Assembly (NCBI GenBank): GCA_021568835.1
Contig: JAKGSH010000010.1
Coordinates: forward strand, 3,038,001 to 3,102,000
Reading direction: 5' to 3'
From: Streptomyces sp. Tue 6430
GTDB lineage: Bacteria > Actinomycetota > Actinomycetes > Streptomycetales > Streptomycetaceae
Length of the DNA stretch: 64,000 bases
In this document: in pieces, positions 62,397-64,000 of the stretch
Layout of the letters: each line of letters begins with the position of its first letter
How positions within the stretch are numbered: position 1 is the stretch's first letter
The notes under the pieces: generated by a model
Seen by the model: the letters and a program-made list of their open reading frames with translations, nothing else
Databases searched by the model: none
Told to the model about the DNA's origin: nothing
Made by a program: the position numbers and the translations under genes

Positions 62397-62879
62397 ATGA
62401 CCGTCCGACCTGTGGTCAAGCGCACCGCGCGCGCCGTTCTGCTGGACGGCGACGACCTGATCCTGATCAAACGCAGCAAGCCCGGCCTCGATCCGTACTG
62501 GGTCACGCCCGGGGGCGGAGTCGAGCCCGAGGACACGACCGTCGTCGACGCCCTGCACCGCGAGGTGTACGAGGAACTCGGCGCCAAGATCACCGACGTC
62601 GTCCCCTGCTTCGTCGACACCGTCGAGCACATCGGCGAGAACGGCAGTGCGACCGGCGTGAAGGTGCAGCACTTCTTCGTCTGCCGCCTGGAATCCATGA
62701 ACCCCGCCCTGCGGCACGGTCCTGAGATCGACGAACCCGTCGGAGAGTACGAGATCGTCCACGTGCCGTTCACTCGGATCGGCATCGCCTCCGTCCACCT
62801 CGTCCCGCTGTCTCTGCGGCACTACCTCGACGGCAACATCGAGGGCGTCCGCGCCATGCATGCACCCGACCTGGGATGA
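62397..62879 (+). CDS. Nudix hydrolase
   Basis: A 160-residue Nudix enzyme. The box G-x5-E-x7-REVYEELG is complete in GGGVEPEDTT through LHREVYEELGAKI. Nudix enzymes cleave nucleoside diphosphates linked to other groups; the substrate cannot be told. ATG 62397 follows a parS site, so its leader or promoter overlaps a ParB-bound region. Confidence 0.92.
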   Translation: MTVRPVVKRTARAVLLDGDDLILIKRSKPGLDPYWVTPGGGVEPEDTTVVDALHREVYEELGAKITDVVPCFVDTVEHIGENGSATGVKVQHFFVCRLESMNPALRHGPEIDEPVGEYEIVHVPFTRIGIASVHLVPLSLRHYLDGNIEGVRAMHAPDLG

Positions 62880-62946
62880 GGCTCTGGGTTTCGGGTCGGC
62901 TTCCGCCGGCTTCCCGGACGGCCGACAGGCTGCCCAGGACCCAGAT

Positions 62947-62960
62947 GTTTCACGTGAAAC
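62947..62960. promoter_or_regulatory. parS site between Nudix and GNAT genes
   Basis: Perfect GTTTCACGTGAAAC in the 192-base gap. Confidence 0.95.
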
Positions 62961-63071
62961 GAGGCCTGGCTGTCCGCATGCCGTACTGGGGGCCACTGGT
63001 TGGCCAAAAGCACATACGACTGTGGGGAAACAGGTGGACGTCAGAGGTTCCGGTCGGACAGCCTGACCTGC

Positions 63072-63938
63072 GTGCCGACTCCTTCTCTCGCAGCTCTCCC
63101 CATTCGCCGTCTGACGCACCGTGACCTCATCGCCTGCGCCGACTTGTCCGAGGACAGGGGGTGGCCCCGTGAGGAACACAAGTGGGGCTTCCTCCTCACC
63201 GCTGGAAAGGGCTACGGCATCGACGACCCGGACGGGGGCCTCGTCAGCGCCTGCGTGGTCACCGAGTACGGCCCCCATGGCCAACCGGCTTTCGGCGCCG
63301 TCGGCATGGTGCTGGTCGCCGAACGGCATACCCGGCAGGGCGTCGGCCGTCGACTCATGCGGCACATCACCTCCGTGATGGGCACGACGCCACTGACGCT
63401 GCATGCGACGCCGAACGGCCGCCCGCTGTACGAAGAGCTGGGATTCAAGGCCACGGGCCGTGCCGAGATGGTGGTCGGTCGCTTCACGCCTGGCGGTCCG
63501 AGGCCCGGCGTCATGACACGAGCGGCCACGGCAGAGGACCTCACGACGATCCTTCGCCTGGACGAGGAGGTGTTCGGGGCCGACCGCACTCCCGTGATCG
63601 CGCGGCTGCCCGCGTTCGCCGACCAGGTGCGGGTCGCCGAGGACGGCGGCCGGATCATCGGTTACGCGGCCGCCTGGCCCAACATGGACACCCATGTCGT
63701 GGGACCACTGATCGCCCGCGACACCGGGACGGCGAAAGCACTCCTGGCGTCCCTGGCCGAGCATTCCGACCGACCACTGCGCACCGACATCGACGTCCGG
63801 CACGAGGAACTGCTGGCCTGGGTCAAGGAGCGGGGCCTGTCGTCGGTCGCTTTCAACACCGTCATGACCTACGGCTTCAGTGAACTGCCCGGCGACTGGA
63901 GGCGGCGGTTCGCTCCACTCACGGTGGCGGCCGGCTGA
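63072..63938 (+). CDS. GNAT-type N-acetyltransferase, two-domain
   Basis: A 288-residue protein with a GNAT fold. The acetyl-CoA motif is VAERHTRQGVGRRLMRH, and the second half (from GVMTRAATAEDLTTILRLDEEVFG) forms a further GNAT-like domain. Acceptor unknown. GTG 63072 is a reasonable start; an open TTG lies at 63000. The frame ends before a clear terminator. Confidence 0.85.
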   Translation: MPTPSLAALPIRRLTHRDLIACADLSEDRGWPREEHKWGFLLTAGKGYGIDDPDGGLVSACVVTEYGPHGQPAFGAVGMVLVAERHTRQGVGRRLMRHITSVMGTTPLTLHATPNGRPLYEELGFKATGRAEMVVGRFTPGGPRPGVMTRAATAEDLTTILRLDEEVFGADRTPVIARLPAFADQVRVAEDGGRIIGYAAAWPNMDTHVVGPLIARDTGTAKALLASLAEHSDRPLRTDIDVRHEELLAWVKERGLSSVAFNTVMTYGFSELPGDWRRRFAPLTVAAG

Positions 63939-63957
63939 GGCGGACAAAGACGCGGGA

Positions 63958-63987
63958 GCCGGTGTCCGAAAGGTCTCGGACACCGGC
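63958..63987 (+). terminator. Terminator after GNAT gene
   Basis: Perfect 12-bp stem GCCGGTGTCCGA / TCGGACACCGGC with a 6-base loop, 19 bases after the stop. Confidence 0.85.
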
Positions 63988-64000
63988 GTGCACGCACGTT

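Overview
The window is high-GC actinobacterial chromosome, almost certainly Streptomyces. The evidence is: coding regions with strong third-position GC; the sporulation activator pair ssgA/ssgR; a Rex operator before cydA; and nine ParB-type parS sites (GTTTCACGTGAAAC or one-base variants). The gene order (protease, copper cluster, efeB, pheA, serS, cyd operon, thiC, ssgA, ssgR, ptpA) is what I remember of the Streptomyces coelicolor chromosome core near oriC. The parS and DnaA-box density also fits an origin-proximal location. The species cannot be named from this sequence.

Layout. 1-1440: right-hand end of an integrative element (tyrosine integrase, cut by the window edge) abutting a tRNA-Ser(UGA) gene. 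1.5-14.4 kb: HtrA-type protease, glycerophosphodiesterase, RsbW-like ATPase, a MITE-like repeat, a SEC-C protein, a two-hairpin RNA candidate, a Prim-Pol protein, a GAF-PP2C protein, aminopeptidase P, and a MocR regulator with an MFS exporter. 14.5-17 kb: CitG-like protein, Tat-exported intradiol dioxygenase, second RsbW-like ATPase. 17.2-23.4 kb: copper cluster (membrane protein, YcnI, Sco1, PCuAC, CopCD-YtkA, DyP peroxidase). 23.5-27.4 kb: pheA, a DnaA-box cluster, serS, HAD phosphatase, tRNA-Ser(GCU). 28.3-31.8 kb: two ABC-2 transporters in one operon. 32.2-37.9 kb: hydrolase-SDR fusion, KptA, F420-type oxidoreductase, HAD phosphatase, M23 endopeptidase. 38-44.2 kb: cydA-cydB-cydDC under a Rex operator. 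44.4-51.4 kb: HisC-like aminotransferase, LacI regulator with a TTA codon, metallophosphatase, membrane protein, TerD-VWA protein. 51.5-54.8 kb: a displaced thiC tail, a frameshifted hypothetical gene, and thiC with its TPP riboswitch. 54.9-64 kb: YibE/F protein, ssgA, ssgR, small membrane proteins, cupin, LMW phosphatase, cystathionine lyase, LysR, Nudix, GNAT.

Themes. (1) parS sites are woven into other signals: one is the core of a 34-bp perfect palindrome followed by a T tract (terminator-like, after the hisC-like gene), one lies inside the thiC TPP riboswitch, three sit in or beside cydDC, and several lie in leaders. Chromosome-segregation DNA sites therefore double as RNA structure. (2) At least nine one-base deletions interrupt genes that should be intact, including pheA, cydB, efeB and yibE/F. 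Most fall in a restored CCCGG context, so they look like systematic sequencing or assembly error rather than decay. (3) A DnaA-box cluster lies between pheA and serS, with a smaller one before kptA. (4) The thiC tail left 1.15 kb from the intact gene records a rearrangement.

All functions are inferred from sequence motifs read by eye; no database search was run.
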